64,000 bases of DNA from an uncultured Eubacteriales bacterium (GTDB taxonomy: Bacteria > Bacillota > Clostridia > Oscillospirales > Acutalibacteraceae), in NCBI GenBank assembly GCA_910584745.1, contig CAJUDG010000008.1:97854-161853 (forward strand). The letters run 5' to 3'. Every line of letters starts with the position of its first letter. The stretch's first letter is position 1. The notes beneath the pieces were generated by a model. It ran no database searches. It was not told the DNA's origin and saw only the letters and a program-made list of their open reading frames with translations. A program made the position numbers and the translations under genes. Of this stretch, positions 63,971-64,000 are shown piece after piece.

Positions 63971-64000
63971 ATGAGAAAGAGAACAGAAGAGGCATGGAAA
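63971..64000 (+). CDS. Start of an unidentified gene, cut by the window end
   Basis: ATG followed by MRKRTEEAWK, open to the edge. GGGAG is just before the ATG and TATAAT is at 63957-63962. The basic start would fit a TetR-type regulator, but ten codons are too few to assign. Confidence 0.35.
   Translation, partial: MRKRTEEAWK

Noticed and set aside
1..64000. Prophage or integrative element as source of the small-peptide arrays
   Set aside because: No integrase, transposase, attachment-site duplication or phage structural gene was seen; the flanking genes are ordinary chromosomal ones.

Overview
The window looks like a chromosomal segment of a GC-rich, spore-forming anaerobic Firmicute of class Clostridia, most likely an Oscillospirales-type gut commensal (inference). 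The evidence is: sporulation genes (spoVAE-like, spoIID, a SpoVD-type PBP with PASTA domains), SCIFF/SCIFF-maturase genes, a CIRCE-controlled groESL operon, HPr with a regulatory serine, an L-lactate dehydrogenase, plant-glycan glycosidases (GH31, GH3), and strong AGGAGG Shine-Dalgarno sites with sigma-A promoters whose spacers are almost always 17 bp. No rRNA, tRNA, CRISPR array or IS transposase was found.

Layout. 1-5.8 kb: purA (3' part), glmS, a NagD-type phosphatase, spoVAE; on the minus strand an aldo/keto reductase, a small membrane protein and rpsT. 5.9-12.3 kb: a toxin/antisense locus, groESL, a coiled-coil protein, an MBL hydrolase and a GH31 alpha-xylosidase. 12.4-19.5 kb (minus): an Orn/Lys/Arg decarboxylase, the SCIFF pair, a secreted PepSY/stalk protein and a permuted GH3. 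19.6-26.6 kb: a second toxin/antisense locus carrying an inserted cloverleaf palindrome, a polar amino-acid ABC transporter with an M20 peptidase, and a WYL regulator with its operator and two targets. 26.6-40.4 kb: a third toxin/antisense locus, pyrKD-phosphatase-ruvX, ldh, the ylxM-ffh-rpsP-khpA-rimM-trmD translation cluster, ptsH, uvrC, rsmD-methyltransferase-coaD. 40.4-53.6 kb: a slim dcw cluster (mraZ-rsmH-ftsL-spoVD-mraY-ftsW-murG-GNAT-GNAT-murA-ftsQ-ftsZ). 53.6-56.9 kb: small metabolic genes and an Mn-type CDF exporter. 56.9-64 kb: three arrays of tiny membrane-peptide genes, each with its own convergent antisense RNA, interleaved with spoIID, gltA and a polytopic membrane protein.

The most remarkable content is not in the large ORFs. 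There are thirteen very small genes for 26-35-residue, mostly one-span hydrophobic peptides, in five sequence families. Each has a sigma-A promoter, and each faces a second promoter that fires a short antisense RNA into a shared bidirectional terminator: the architecture of type I toxin-antitoxin systems. One family (peptides ending YLAPKVC, seven copies in two inverted arrays) I cannot match to anything known. A second (peptides ending KWLDR-x-L, three copies plus one orphan antisense gene) is laid out like Fst/par. Two single loci resemble Hol_Tox/TxpA-type peptides, and one encodes a beta-strand-like 35-mer. In every family the antisense RNA starts with a same-sense copy of part of the toxin leader; in most the toxin leader can also pair with its own ribosome-binding site. 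Two dispersed palindromic intergenic repeat families (called A and B here) sit inside operons and even supply stop codons or C-terminal codons to neighbouring genes.
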